Position numbers and translations under genes: made by a program. The notes under the pieces are model-generated. The model worked only from the letters and a program-made list of their open reading frames with translations. It ran no database searches and was not told where the DNA came from. From contig MU394064.1 in NCBI GenBank assembly GCA_022578605.1, positions 124,001 to 188,000 of the forward strand: a DNA stretch of 64,000 nucleotides. The letters run 5' to 3'. Source of the DNA: Camillea tinctor. Lineage: Eukaryota; Ascomycota; Sordariomycetes; Xylariales; Xylariaceae. Of this stretch, positions 10,304 through 22,641 are shown one piece after another (the stretch's first letter is position 1; each line of letters opens with the position of its first letter).

Positions 10304-13300
10304 TGGGTTTAGGGCTAAATAAGGATTATTATGAGCAGTTTAAAGATTGAGCAGTAAATAGTACCAAGGGGGAGAAAGAAGTTTGGGATATAAAGGGGGA
10401 GAGATGAGATCGATAAAATATCTCAACTTGAGGGGTAGAAGAACATATCCTAATGCAGCTTAATCTTTTGTGTATGCTTATTTACTCAATGAAGAAAAAG
10501 CGCTTTCTCATAACGTGATTGGCGATACGTCTTTTTTGGCGTGGCTCGTAAATTATTGTTCAATGGGCTTGTCATTCGCAAGCGACCTCTCTGCAATAGT
10601 GCTTACATCTTTATGTAGACCTTATTATAATGCCTTTGATATTGCCCTTGAGAGTGACCTCTAGGTTCTAGTATACTTTTCTAACTAGATCTATATGCTT
10701 ATTGGAGAGACCTTGTTTTACCCAAGTCTGCGTTTGAGAATCCTTTTAATGACTTATCACATTTTCATATAATTATTAGACTTACATATACATATGTAAG
10801 CACCTATACTTTGCAGTCCACATTGAAACCAATATAGACCATGTTACTGATGTATATATGATATCCTAGAGACTTCATAATCATTCCTCTCACCGAAATG
10901 ATAAGGGTTTGATGAAAAGCGTATACTATAGAGTATCCAAAGGCAGTGATAGAAAATATCGTAGGTAATATATATTATATAATGTGAGAAATGATCTTAT
11001 ATTGGTAAGTTATACTCTTCTATAGACACGGCGTCATTAAAGACTTAGGTATTTGACAGGGCTAAGCATGTTACACATTGGTATTAATTATAGTCATATG
11101 TTTGCTCAATTAACCTCTTATATACCATGATCTAGGAGTCAATGTCCACTGAGAAGATCTGGTGCAATTCACAAACAGGACCTGCTCCTCTGGACAACAT
11201 TTTTCTGTAACCTTGGATATATATAGGCATTTTTTAATATCTAGTGACACTGGCTTCGGTGAGCATCCTGGACATTTTCAGGTTGCTCTTTTAACATTTA
11301 TGTAGTGGATGTTGACATTGTTTGCGAGCTGCAACTGGCACGCAGGCAGCCGATCAAGACACCCAGGATGAGCTAAAACCAACTACCTGTCCCCGGTCAA
11401 AAACTTAGATTCCCGGTATTTACAATGTTGTTACAACAATACGAGAATGGAATGCGAGGGGTATGCCTCCAGCTTACAAACTGTTCTACCATACCAAGGT
11501 ATCCCACATGGTTGATGCCTGGAAGATAGCCTTCTAATAACCGAGGGACAGAAGAAGGCTTTTCGTCGCACTAGGGTGGAATGATACATTGAGAAATATG
11601 GTACTTACCACCGAGCTTTTCCGCGACAAACCATAGTTTTCGTAGATGAGGCATAATTGAGATTCAGCCGACAGCCACATATCATAACATCACAGATATC
11701 TGATGTAAGAGGAATTCATCTAAAGACTTGATAGTAGTTGGCATAATGCGGTTTTGTAAATGTATATGGATTATATTTATTATGATTATTATGTTCCTCT
11801 TCCAAAAAACCTATTGCCAATATTGACTCGTGATTCAGTTGTGTTGTAAAGTTAAACTTAGTAAATAAGGAGACAACCCCTTTTCCCACATCAAATGGCA
11901 ATATTTACCCACATATCCGTTAGTATAGGTCACAGTGTTTGACATATTCTTCACTGTATTTATTGACTGTACACACAGACATATGTAACCTATATAACTG
12001 TTGCATCCAAGGGACGCTTGGCAACCAGAGGGCACTAAGCTAATAAGCGGGGTACTTGTGGACCCACAGAAAACACATACAAAATGGGGTATCTTCATTG
12101 CCCCCTCAGTAATTTTTACTTTCCTTTGTCTCTTTAGATCTCAATAGAATGCTATTATCCAAATACGCTATGCATACAATCGTCTATTTTCTCTGACCAC
12201 CAACCCCGCCCCCCTTTCCCCTTGACCGGCCCCGCGCTAATGCTTCCCGGCAAGATGGGCGACGGCGTCTCCACCACTAGCTATTTGGTGTATTTTATAA
12301 AGAGTTATTTTCCCCATCTGAGACATCTTTTCCCTCTCTCTCTCAGCCCCACGCCATCTTTTTTAAGCATCTCCTGTGTCACGATCGTGATATGACCAGT
12401 CACTCGGTCGAATTCAGCCATGTGTATTATGGGCACCACACACCATAGCCTTGATTGTGGTCATATTCCGTCCTATGCACTGTAGAACCAGAGTCAGGTC
12501 AATAATGCATAGGCGAGGCATATAGCCACGAACTGATGAACACTGCACAGAGAGGGTGGTTCTTACACAGCTGCCTCCTCAGCATCGAATCGAAATCTGA
12601 CCCGTACATAACCCTGCTGTGGCACCGTGATTTCCACGCCTTGAAGACCCGGCGATATTGATAGGCCGAGGAATCAAATATCACAACAGCCAGCTCCGCC
12701 TCTCTCTCTGAGAAACCTAGTCTGCTAACCTAGTGCAAGTCTATGGTCTATGGCTAGCAGCTAGCCATGAAGCGGGGGATCAAGCATTAGTCCAGGACAA
12801 GAGAAGTCCGTTCTATAAACGTCTAACCTATGTTTACTCTGCAGTGCTTCAACCTAGGTGGTATATGCATGTATTCATGCATGTTTTCAACTTCGGGATC
12901 GGCTTAGATCGTAGGTTAAGGAGTAAGTCTATTGTAGACAGCTCATGGGGAAACGGTTACGTGAGATCAGCAAACTACATGCCAGAGCTAACTACCTATC
13001 TAATAACCAGTAACTACTACTAGTTCCCAGAAAGTCGGAAACGGAGAATATAAGGAAGATGCTAAACATAACCAGCTACCCATGGTTGACCTTATTAGCT
13101 TTGGGTTATAAAAGGCTATATGAACCACAGTGATGAGAGATACTGTGTAAGCAGCCGGCCAATGCGACCTTCTCAGCCAACAAAAAAAGGAAAAAAGAAA
13201 ACAAAAAGGGTGAGTAGCGCAAAGCAAGTTTCCCTGACTTAGCTTGCCGTCACCTCGCAGTAGTCCTGCGAGTTGTCCTGACTACAAAGACACTATTCTG

Positions 13301-13413
13301 CAGATCATTCTAAGCTAGTTGCCCGAACACGAGCTCTTCTACTGTCGCTAACTATAGCTCTTTCATTCAATTCCCCTCTCTTTTCTCTCCTTAAACCTTA
13401 TCTCATCCCATCC

Positions 13414-13503
13414 ATGGATCCAAAATCTCGATTGACGCCCGTCCTTGCCCCGGGCGGAGCAGATGGGCCGCAACGCAATATACCTGCCCGACTATTAGTG
13501 TAG
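13414..13503 (+). other. 29-codon ORF in a GC-rich island
   Basis: ATG at 13414 after a pyrimidine-rich leader-like tract (CTCTTTTCTCTCC and TCATCCCATCC), then 29 codons (MDPKSRLTPVLAPGGADGPQ...) to a TAG at 13501. The base composition is clearly richer in GC than its surroundings. It could be an upstream ORF or the first exon of an unrecognised transcript. No downstream exon could be joined convincingly. Confidence 0.2.
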
Positions 13504-13772
13504 TAGGTTTAAGAGGCGGATCACGAGAAAACCTTGTGGCTTTCTGACATCATATATAATTATTTCTTGTAGTTTATCTTTTCCCCCTTTGGGATTTAGT
13601 ATAGCGTCATGACTAGTGCCTCACATCCATCTTCTTTCTTTGATATGCTGTGTCACGGCACCGGGCGGCGCTGGTTACATTACCCACGCCACGGGTTGCT
13701 TGTTGGTTGCACAGTTGCTATGCCGTCTAGTTAGGCGAGAGTGACTGGGTATAACTTAGCGTACTGTATATC

Positions 13773-13823
13773 ATACTATGCTACATACTACGCTATGCTA
13801 TGCTATTCTATGTTATGCCATGC
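13773..13823. repeat. Degenerate TATGC/CTATG microsatellite
   Basis: An imperfect run of five-base units (CTATG, CTACG, CTATT) across about 50 bp. It is a simple-sequence tract without coding support. Confidence 0.6.
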
Positions 13824-14682
13824 AGGTTTACAGCGGCGAATCCTTCGAGATGTATCCCGTAAGAAGATGTTTGTCTGGCAGTGACGGAGGGGGGTTATGT
13901 GTTGTCGGTGACCAGACCAGTGCCTTGATGCCTCAGTGCTTCCACAGAACACCAGTGCTTCCCCAAGAGAGCTTCAGCCAGTCAGCCTCCGAGGCTTCAG
14001 TACTACCGCAACATGGGTAGTTCTTGGGGCTGGAATCCCCTGCAGCCCTTTAACTCTCGGCTTGCATAGCCGATGGGACCAGGGTACAACGTCGTGGTTT
14101 ACCTTTTTACCTTTCGCCTTTCGAGATGTCCACTTGGGTCAACATCTCATCATCATCCTATCTTCTTGCATGAAAGTTTTTTTTCTCCTTCACAGGTCTG
14201 ACCACCACCAAATGGGGAGATCGAGGTCGTTCTAGCGGCCGCTCGCTCGCAAGCATATGCCCTTCCCTCCTAGCCCCCGACCCTAGGTATCTAGGTTCTT
14301 GTGCCCATCCAGCCAACATGTACTCGACGACCATTCTCGCTGTTTTCCCGTTTTGGGCTCTTATCCAACCTCGTATTACTCTAGCTTAGCCCCGCTTGTA
14401 TTATTTGTGCTACAAGATAACCTTGTCTAGCCATTCATCGTCATTTTCAGACTGATGCAAGTCGATGTGGTGTAAGTAGGCGGGGTTGGTGGTCGTGAAG
14501 ACGTCGAGATATGACATAAACACACTCCAGCTCTGTACCACGACCCCAACCCTTTCCCATATGTATCAAACTGTTGGAATAAGATATAAGATGGCCTACC
14601 ATCCTGCCATTCTTTCGTGACTGCCTTTCCATCCTCGTTGTTTAAGCATCTTGTTTCGCTAAAAAAAGACTTTCGTTCAGCT

Positions 14683-14688
14683 TATATA
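14683..14688 (+). promoter_or_regulatory. Possible TATA box of the wall-protein gene
   Basis: TATATA sits within CTTATATAGCC, 58 bp before the start codon at 14747. The leader between them is pyrimidine-rich in part. The close spacing means transcription would begin a short distance before the ATG, which is plausible but unproven. Confidence 0.35.
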
Positions 14689-14746
14689 GCCTTGACTGTC
14701 GCTTTAAGCTTCATTCGTTCTACTCCCATCCTTAATATCAGTAAAG

Positions 14747-16335
14747 ATGAAGGGAGCTCTCGCGGTACTAGCCATGGCTGCCACGGCCATGGCCGGAGAG
14801 TGGCCTAGCAAGGGTTCCAGCGAGTACCCCGGCGGCAGCACCCCAGTTGTCACTGCGACTACCTACGAGACAACTACTGTCTGCCCTATTACACACACAA
14901 AAACCGAAGGTGGCTCAACATATATCGAAACGACTTTGACTACTTCGACTATCACCGTAACCTCGTGTCCCGGAGGTGAATGTGGCGGAGGAGAGGTCAC
15001 CAAGACCTTGCCCCCGACTACCATTGGTACGACTACCGCAGTTGAAATCACTTACACGACGACATGCCCTGTAACTGTACGTAACTCGTTCCAATACTTA
15101 TTTTATTATAACCCTGACCCAAGTGATTGGCTTTATGTGGGATACTTGGATGAATGCTTATATTTTTGTAATCCATCTTATGATACATTCAAGCTAACCT
15201 TCATTGTTCATAATAGGCCACAAAGACCATCGGTGGCTCAACGGTCGTTGAAACGTATACCACAACCAGTGTCTACGTGACTTACATCGACACAACCCTC
15301 TATGAAACCAAGACCGGTCCTCCAGTAACTGAAACCACTAAGGATGTTGAGTATATTACGACTACTGAGCTCTGCCCCGTGACGGAAACCAAGACCATCG
15401 GCGGCTCGACGGTCGTTGAAACTTACACTACAACAAGTGTTTACGTTACTTACATTGATACAACCCTCTATGCGACTAAGACTGGTCCTCCAGTAACCGA
15501 AACCACGAAGGATATCGAGTACATCACAACTACTGAGCTCTGTCCTGTGACGGAAACTAAGACCATCGGTGGCTCAACTGTTGTCGAAACTTACACCACG
15601 ACAAGTGTCTACGTGACTAAAATTGACACAACTGTCTATGAGACCAAAACCGGTCCTGCAGTGACCGCCACTTCGGAGGATGTCGAGTATACTACGCAAA
15701 CTGAACTCTGTCCCGTGACGGAGACCAAGACCATTGGTGGCTCAACTGTTGTCGTTACCTGGACGTCTACGTCGACTCTAGTCACTCAAGTACCGACCAC
15801 AGCTATTGAGTACACTTCATACACTGTTACCGAGCATGTTTCAACGGAAGTATATGAGACTGTGACTTGTCCCGAGACTGTTTACACTACCGTTTCTGAG
15901 GGCAACACTATCTACATAACTTCTACTGGTACTGAGACTCTTACGAAGACCAAGGAGATCACTCTCACAGAGTCAATTCCTGTCACCAAAACCAAGGAGA
16001 TCGATGTTACCGTAACTTCAGAGGTTACCGGAGGCGAGACCGTCACCACGAAGCCAACTGTTTGGATCACTTACAGCGACACAACAGTCGTTACCGAGTC
16101 AAAGCCTCCAGTGACAGTCACCCTCCCTACTACGTACCCTACCACTATCCCTACCATTTCTACCTACGTTCCTCCTCCTGTCTCTGTTCCCCCTTCTTCC
16201 TACGGCACGACATACATTCCCACTAGTTACCCGGTCAGCAGCCCTACCCAAATACAAACTGCTATGGCGCCTCAAGCAACTCCTGCCGCTGCCGCTCTAT
16301 TACTGGGTGCAGCTGGATTCGTTGCTCTGCTCTAG
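14747..16335 (+). CDS. GPI-anchored, Thr-rich tandem-repeat cell-wall protein
   Basis: Two exons, 14747-15076 and 15217-16335 (482 aa); the 140-bp intron starts GTACGT and ends TAG, joining CPVT to ATKTIGG. The N-terminus MKGALAVLAMAATAMA is a signal peptide, and the C-terminus ends in a hydrophobic tail (ALLLGAAGFVALL) after small residues, the pattern of a GPI anchor signal. In between is a Thr/Ser/Val-rich region with a 56-residue repeat (TKTIGGSTVVETYTTTS ... ELCPVTE) present three times and then degenerating, each unit with one Cys in LCPVTE. Pro-rich spacer VPPPVSVPPSS-like sequence precedes the tail. This architecture is that of fungal wall structural proteins or adhesins, heavily O-glycosylated. 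No ligand-binding domain is visible, so a specific adhesin role is only inference. Confidence 0.9.
15220..15723 (+). repeat. Coding tandem repeat, three 168-bp units
   Basis: Units at 15220-15387, 15388-15555 and 15556-15723 each encode 56 residues starting TKTIGG; a fourth partial unit begins at 15724. Third-codon positions vary between units, so selection appears to keep the protein repeat while silent sites drift. Such repeats change length readily by unequal recombination. Confidence 0.85.
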
Positions 16336-19300
16336 ATCCACATTTAATATGTGCCGCAGGTGATCTGGGATGGGGTCTAGGCCACTGGAGAAAACCTAAT
16401 ATCTAAAAGATTTAATGACGGTATATGATGAGATTTATGACAGGAGGTCAGATCGGTGCTTAGGCCTACACATCTACACTCATTTTTTTTTCTACAACAT
16501 ACGATAGGATTACGAAACTACGACGTTTACGGAATACCACGGAAACTTTTTTGAGATCTTACTCAGAACAGAAAAATGGAGGGGTTTTTTTCTTTTTATG
16601 ACGAATACCATATTATGAAAGGCCAAGGTAGACAGAGAGACAGGTATGACCGCATCATCCTAACCAAACCCTTATGCATATTGCGCATAGAATTACCATC
16701 CTTAGTAAGGAGCCTGTCGAGAAACATAAATAATAGGTAGTTATTTTCTCAAGAGATGAAAGACGGCAAGAATATTTTGTCCGCGAATTACTTCATGTAT
16801 ATAGCTTCATAATACCTTTCGATGACATTGTCCTGTCACGAGCGTTCCTTGTCCGCTACGCAAGACATACGAAATAAATGAATCAAACAAGAATATGCTG
16901 CCTCTTGATTTGAGAATGGCTCCAATAGCCGAATACGTACTTCCCGTGTAAGTGCTGCCGTGTCACAGCATCGCAGGATATAGGCTTGTTACTCGCGCCA
17001 CGTTACAAAGGAGCAGTAGCTGGACGAATCGAAATACCTACCCAAGGGCAATAAAAAGAAGTCTAGAATGAGAAAAAAAAAGTGTTCCTATGCAGGTAAC
17101 TTGTTTACTTTTTACCTGCTGGGCTGTTCTCCCAACGGCGCCACATCATACGATAGCCGATATCACATGTACGCCTTAACACCTAACTACACCGATCCAG
17201 ACGGGGAGGCTTCTGTCTTGCTAGTCCTTCCTCCTCTTGCTTCAGCTCTCGTAAAGAGAGAATCGTATGCCAGACTTGGATGTTTAGGTGTTATTGTACA
17301 TGTCGCGGTCAACAAAAAGCCAAAATGGTGTGAGTAACAGGGTAATAACATCTCGGTTAGCTTAAACCATAGAAGTGAGGTCTTGGTAAAGGCAGTCGGG
17401 GACAGGGCCAGTTGAATGGTCGCCGGGCCGATCACCGATGCATGTTTTCTCCTTGCTCCTCCTTTTCCCACATTTCCTTCCCTAGTACTTTTACGGTTTT
17501 CCAGTAAGGAGAAGGGAATAAAGCGGGAGGCACATAAGCTAGGTGACTGGCTTCTCCATAAGAGCGCCGCCCATCGTCGATCTGATCATCGATAACATCT
17601 TTCTTATTGCTGTAGGGGCGGGCGGGCGAGCCTCGCCCTTGCATGCATAACCAAATTACGCTTGTGTGCGGAACCTTCATAGCTCTCTCTTTCTATTTCT
17701 TACGAGAGAGCCAAAGACGGCACGGAGACGGTAGCTACATACATACGTACATATCTTAGGTGCATACTATTAGAGTGATATTCCATGGATTGCCATTAGG
17801 TAAGTAAGAATGTACGCCATCTTTTTAAAAAGCACAGTTTATATTCGAATCGCCTCTTCTCCAGGGGTTATCATATGCAGCGATAGTTTATTGGAGAATC
17901 TCTCATGGAGATTCCTTTTTTTAGTCTTCTTTGGGATGGATATGCAGCCTATAGCCTAAGCTTCTTTGGTATTTCAATAGCTTTCCCATTCTTCTCCTTG
18001 GAGAGCTCAGTCTGTGTGGTGCCACGCGATTTGCTATAGACAAGGTCCCCCTCTCCCCCCCTAACCTCTTCCCCCCTGTTCTCACCCCGCGAATGGGCAG
18101 CTTTCTACTTCCCCAACAGCATGCAGCGCGGACGTCATTGATTTGGTCCTTATTTTTTGCCTTAAAGACAAGATCCATGGGTAAGATCTCCTATATTATT
18201 ATTTACTATTGACCTCGGGCGCGTGAGATAAATAATCGCTCTCACACTACTTCGAGAGAAAGGGAAAACAAATACCCATGTCGTTGACTGGCTGGTCTGA
18301 CCCAGTCTCTCCTATTTGGTATACGTTAGATAGTAGTCAATTATATAATAGCCTATTGCCTTTAGTTTCGTATAATGCCCTGATTTTTGTGTTGGCCGGC
18401 AGACCGGAAGCAAAGCATGAGACATACATGATGGTGAGATGTGCAAAAAAGTGAACCCATGTGTTGGTGTTGCAGTGTAGAAGGAAAGATAATAATACGA
18501 GGCTGACTACATCCCGCTAAGCAAGATACATGTGCTAAACAGCAGTTCGTTCGCCTACAGCCAGACTTTTAGTAAGAAAGAGAGGGGAAGGGTGGAAGGG
18601 GAAGGCAATACGCGTTTTCCCCAAAGTAGTACATTCAGCCCGGTCCAGCCCAACCAACATCTGAGCTCACAGCAGCTAGCGACAGAGCTGCAGAAGGTAG
18701 GATTATCCCTTCTCCTCTCAAGGAAGCGGGCGAACCAGAGGCTCGGAGGCGTGAGACTTGCATCATACGTTAAAAGAACGTTCCTGGCACTAGGCGGCGA
18801 AATCTTGGTATTGCATTGAGTAAGCAAATGTTGATGAGAAGAGAAAAGGGCTTGACCGGCCTGTGCTAAGAAGTGTGTGGCTGGGCATAGGAAAGCGGCT
18901 TTATCTTTTCTACTTCTGCATTCTCCTACGTGCATGAGTGCAGATAACCTTCTGCCCACTGTGACACACCTCTCGTAAGCTGTTGTCATAGAGATGGGTA
19001 TATGTGTATGTGTATGTGTGTGTGTTGAAATGTGAGCGTCGCTGGTGTGCGAGATGAGGAGGCCGGCGATATTTTGGACGCCACTCTTGCGTAGGTGGAA
19101 AGAAGAATATTGGGCCACACGCTTCCCACACATGCATTTTTGGTCACACGATCTATCTGGCTGCCTTCGTAGATGAGATCTTCAGTAGGAGCATAGTCTC
19201 GTACGCCCTTGTGCATGTGTGTTGGGTAGAGCAGATATGCGGGTAGGGACCGCGGGGGAGGAACTTAGGATATTCTGTCTGTTGCACGCAACACCATGGG

Positions 19301-22300
19301 TAGTAAATCGCGGTTTCTGCAACTCTATCTTCGGTATCCAGGCCTCGGTACATGGCAGTCCCTCTGCATTTCTCGTTTACCTGCATAGGAAGAGTTACTC
19401 AAGGAAGCGTGTCCGTCAGCTTTCACGTCCGCATAGGTGCATTGCCTGTGCATCTATTCACGACATGCAAAGGTTCGTGTCCTTCTATCCAATACTATCG
19501 GCTTATACGACTGCCTATCTGCCTCTTACCAAAGGACAGAGACATTAATATATAATGTCTCGTAACACCGTCAACGGCGTCACACGAGGTTCTTCTATCG
19601 TGACCAAACCAATATCCAAGTACCGGCCGTGCCCTGTACTTGGAGAGGGGAAGGGAGCTGAGAAGAGAATCAAGGAAGAAGGTTGTAGTGTAACCCAAAG
19701 GCAAGATTTCGGGGGTCAATTCGCTCGAAGAGGGCTAAGTGTGCTTCCATAATTATCCCCCATCATGCTGCGCGACGTCGAAAGATCTACTTATGCTGTG
19801 ATGCGAGGAGAAGTGGCTAGCCTATGGCGACAACACTTTGTGGTATGTTATAGTCCGGTTACACATCGAGACTAGCTGAGGTCACCTGTTACCAAACAAT
19901 AGAACAATAATTTATAGAAGAGGCAGAACAAGGATTTATCATCCTCCAATGATATTTCTTTTATAACGACAGCTAAGAGGAGAATTTTAGGGGAATAGGG
20001 AATACAACGGCATGTTAGGAGAAAACCACATTGTGGTAACAGCATGAAGTCATATCACAAACACACTTCAGCAGGGCACGAGCGAAAAGGCAAGTCTCAC
20101 CACCACAGCTACAATTCTCATAAACCTAGCCGTCTAGGTTAGCGTTGTTTGCATCACATACATACTAGGAAGAATGTCTTTCTAGCACCATACAACGTGA
20201 AAATACTAAGCCTCAGAACGCCCTACAGCTTGTGACAATGTAATTAGTCGCCTTTTAACAATAAAGAATCGATAGTGTCGTAAGATTCCACAAGCCTTCG
20301 GCCAAAGGCAATAATGTGGGAGACGGCAAATGTCTCTATCCCCCTCTTTTCCGGTTGCCCTTCTCGCCCCCTTCCCATTTTCTTTTGTTTCTCCTTCCTC
20401 TTTTTCCATATATATCCATTCTTAGATATGAGGCAGTAGCCAGAGATACCTTGATATTATCATTGTTAAAGCATAAATCGTATATATAGGATGATACCGT
20501 AATCATGTATTAGTGTAAACACTATTCGTAATGCCCAAGTCCCCCTTTTATCCTCTTCATATTGCAATATAATTGTATGTAAATGTCTAGTGTTTGTATG
20601 ATAACAAGAGTTCTCTACTGTTTGATAAAGAGTACCACTCCTGTTTTAGAAAGACTTAGTCATGTAAAGAATAAGCATGCTGTCATGAATTGGTATCGGG
20701 CAACTAACTAAGCCAAGTGATCAAAAAGCTCCCACAATAACCGTGTGTTTATTGTAACCCAGATCTATGTTATATACTGACCTCCCTAGCTGGGACTTAA
20801 CATATACCCGGCCGTTTATAAGCGTTACACCATAACCTATTCAAAAAGTCTTATAGAAGGGCCCGCTCCTCTCTATCCATTGTGTATTCATAATAGATAT
20901 GGAGCTTAATTATATAACATTGATAAGAACCGTAAATGGTATAATTGAATGTTGGAAAATGGTAGAAATATTGTGTTGATGTCTATAGGTTTACCGTTCG
21001 AGTATCTTGAATGTGAAGCAGACATTATTGACAAACACTGCCTAATATGGGCCTAATAGTAACAGTGAAATCGTTATGCGTATTGCCATTACTTTAGCTA
21101 CCTGCTGAATATAATCCTTGTTTATAAACTAGCTAAGATACCTAGTCTTGAGATAGTGTATATCACCTTGTATAGGTATCTTAATCAATATAACTATATT
21201 CCTTCCATACCGCACCCCCTATTTTATCCATGGGGTTATATACATACGTTTGAGCCATTAGAGACTCTATCCATATCACAATATTAAATAAAGACACAAA
21301 ACGAGAACAAAATAAGGACATAGGGTGAAAGTGGGTAGAAAAGGGGATGAGTTACGGTATATAGGTATAGAAATTATAAGAAGCAGAATAGGAATCACAG
21401 CGTACTATAAACACACTTTTTTGAAGACCAAGCTACTAAACTACCTACTTTCCTCAACATCAAACCCCAGTCATTTATATTGCCACGGGCTAAGAACTGA
21501 AGATTAAGATACAACGGCACTGTAGGACAGAGACTCACCGTGGTATAGATAAAAGAAGGATCGTGGACGCCCCGAGCCCCTTAGGGAAGAGCTCTCCAGC
21601 GATCATTCCCAGCCCAGACCAAACAACCTCCCATCCTCTCCCCACGATCCTTCATCCCACCTCCCCCTTTTTCTTCCCAAACCCCAACTAACAAACCCAT
21701 CCAGCGATAAGCCCCTTCCGGTGTTAACCCCAACTCACAAGCTGCGTGAGAAGTGCCTACAGGTAGGGTTTGTAGGGTTTATCATCCCCACCATGCTCAA
21801 AAGCCGCACGCACGCACAGACACATTCACGCTAACACGCACTCCCTCTCACCCTATCTTTCCCCTTCTCCCGTTCAAACAGTGATGTGAAAGTTAAACTA
21901 GAGACTCATTTCCCAGTCTTGTACATCTTACCTATGTTAAACCCCCCATTTTCTGATATCATCTAACATACCTAAGTTATATGGGTTGGGCTACCAATCT
22001 AATGGTGCCTGCATTCTACCTTTCTCACATCCCATCAGCCTTCACAAAGACACTCAAACATTAATAACACTATTATCAGTTTAATTTTTTATGGCATTAT
22101 GTTTTTCTCTGATTTGCTTTCTCTTTCTTTTAAACATCCGGCCAAAAGACAAGCCGACTGTATATACATCTTACTTTGTCTTGCCCCTTTCCTCTTTCCC
22201 CTTCCCTTCCTTCCCACCCTCTAAAAAAAACTAGATGCATAGAAAGGAGAAAAAATGCTACACAATGCTTTGCTGAGCTAGAAAAATCTTCGCGTACAGA

Positions 22301-22641
22301 GATACACACATGTGCACACGGAACACCATCGCCTGCCATTATTTCCCCCCTCCCTTTACCCTCCTATCCCATCCTGCCTGCCGATGCCATGCAAATAACC
22401 GGTAAAAAGACAACAACACATTAAAAAAAGGTATGAACAACACGTAAGTCTAGCTTACGCAATGTAGATGATTAAGGGAAAAAAAGCAACAAGAGTTAAT
22501 GCTTGTCGTTGTTTTCTCGGTCTTCTTAGAATTAGTTGTTGAAGCCTCAAGGCCAACTCCCTCCTCCTCCGTCCACCAAGCCTTGATGTCAAGGTGTGTA
22601 CATCTGGATTACCTACGTCGCATCCGGGACAGAGAGAAACT
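16336..22641. other. 6.3-kb gene-poor region
   Basis: The largest gap of the window, between the convergent ends of the wall-protein gene (+) and the DUF4045/gelsolin gene (-). It includes AT-rich blocks (16380-16920, 20400-21500) and C/T-rich blocks (18040-18070, 21590-21860, 22150-22380). The frames of up to 192 codons present here are low-complexity and carry no recognisable motifs or splice chain. No tRNA, rRNA or complete mobile element was seen. Confidence 0.45.
19001..19026. repeat. TATGTG microsatellite
   Basis: Short run of TATGTG/TGTGTG units. It gives rise to the Thr-His-rich shadow frames on the minus strand. Confidence 0.75.

Larger units (their letters stand above)
10304..14746. 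other. 4.4-kb gene-poor region between divergent genes
   Basis: This lies between the starts of the prolyl-iminopeptidase-like gene (-) and the wall-protein gene (+). From 10300 to about 11150 it is strongly AT-rich. The rest is mixed, with pyrimidine-rich tracts near 12180-12360, 13370-13410 and 14240-14350. Short frames are present, but none has recognisable motifs or a credible exon chain. It may include long promoters, non-coding transcripts or decayed repeats. Confidence 0.45.

Noticed and set aside
15220..15723. CRISPR-like array
   Set aside because: The repeats are contiguous, translated and without spacers; the genome is eukaryotic.
18555..19133. Minus-strand 192-codon frame
   Set aside because: It includes a microsatellite-encoded Thr-His run and low-complexity sequence, without family motifs or splice context.
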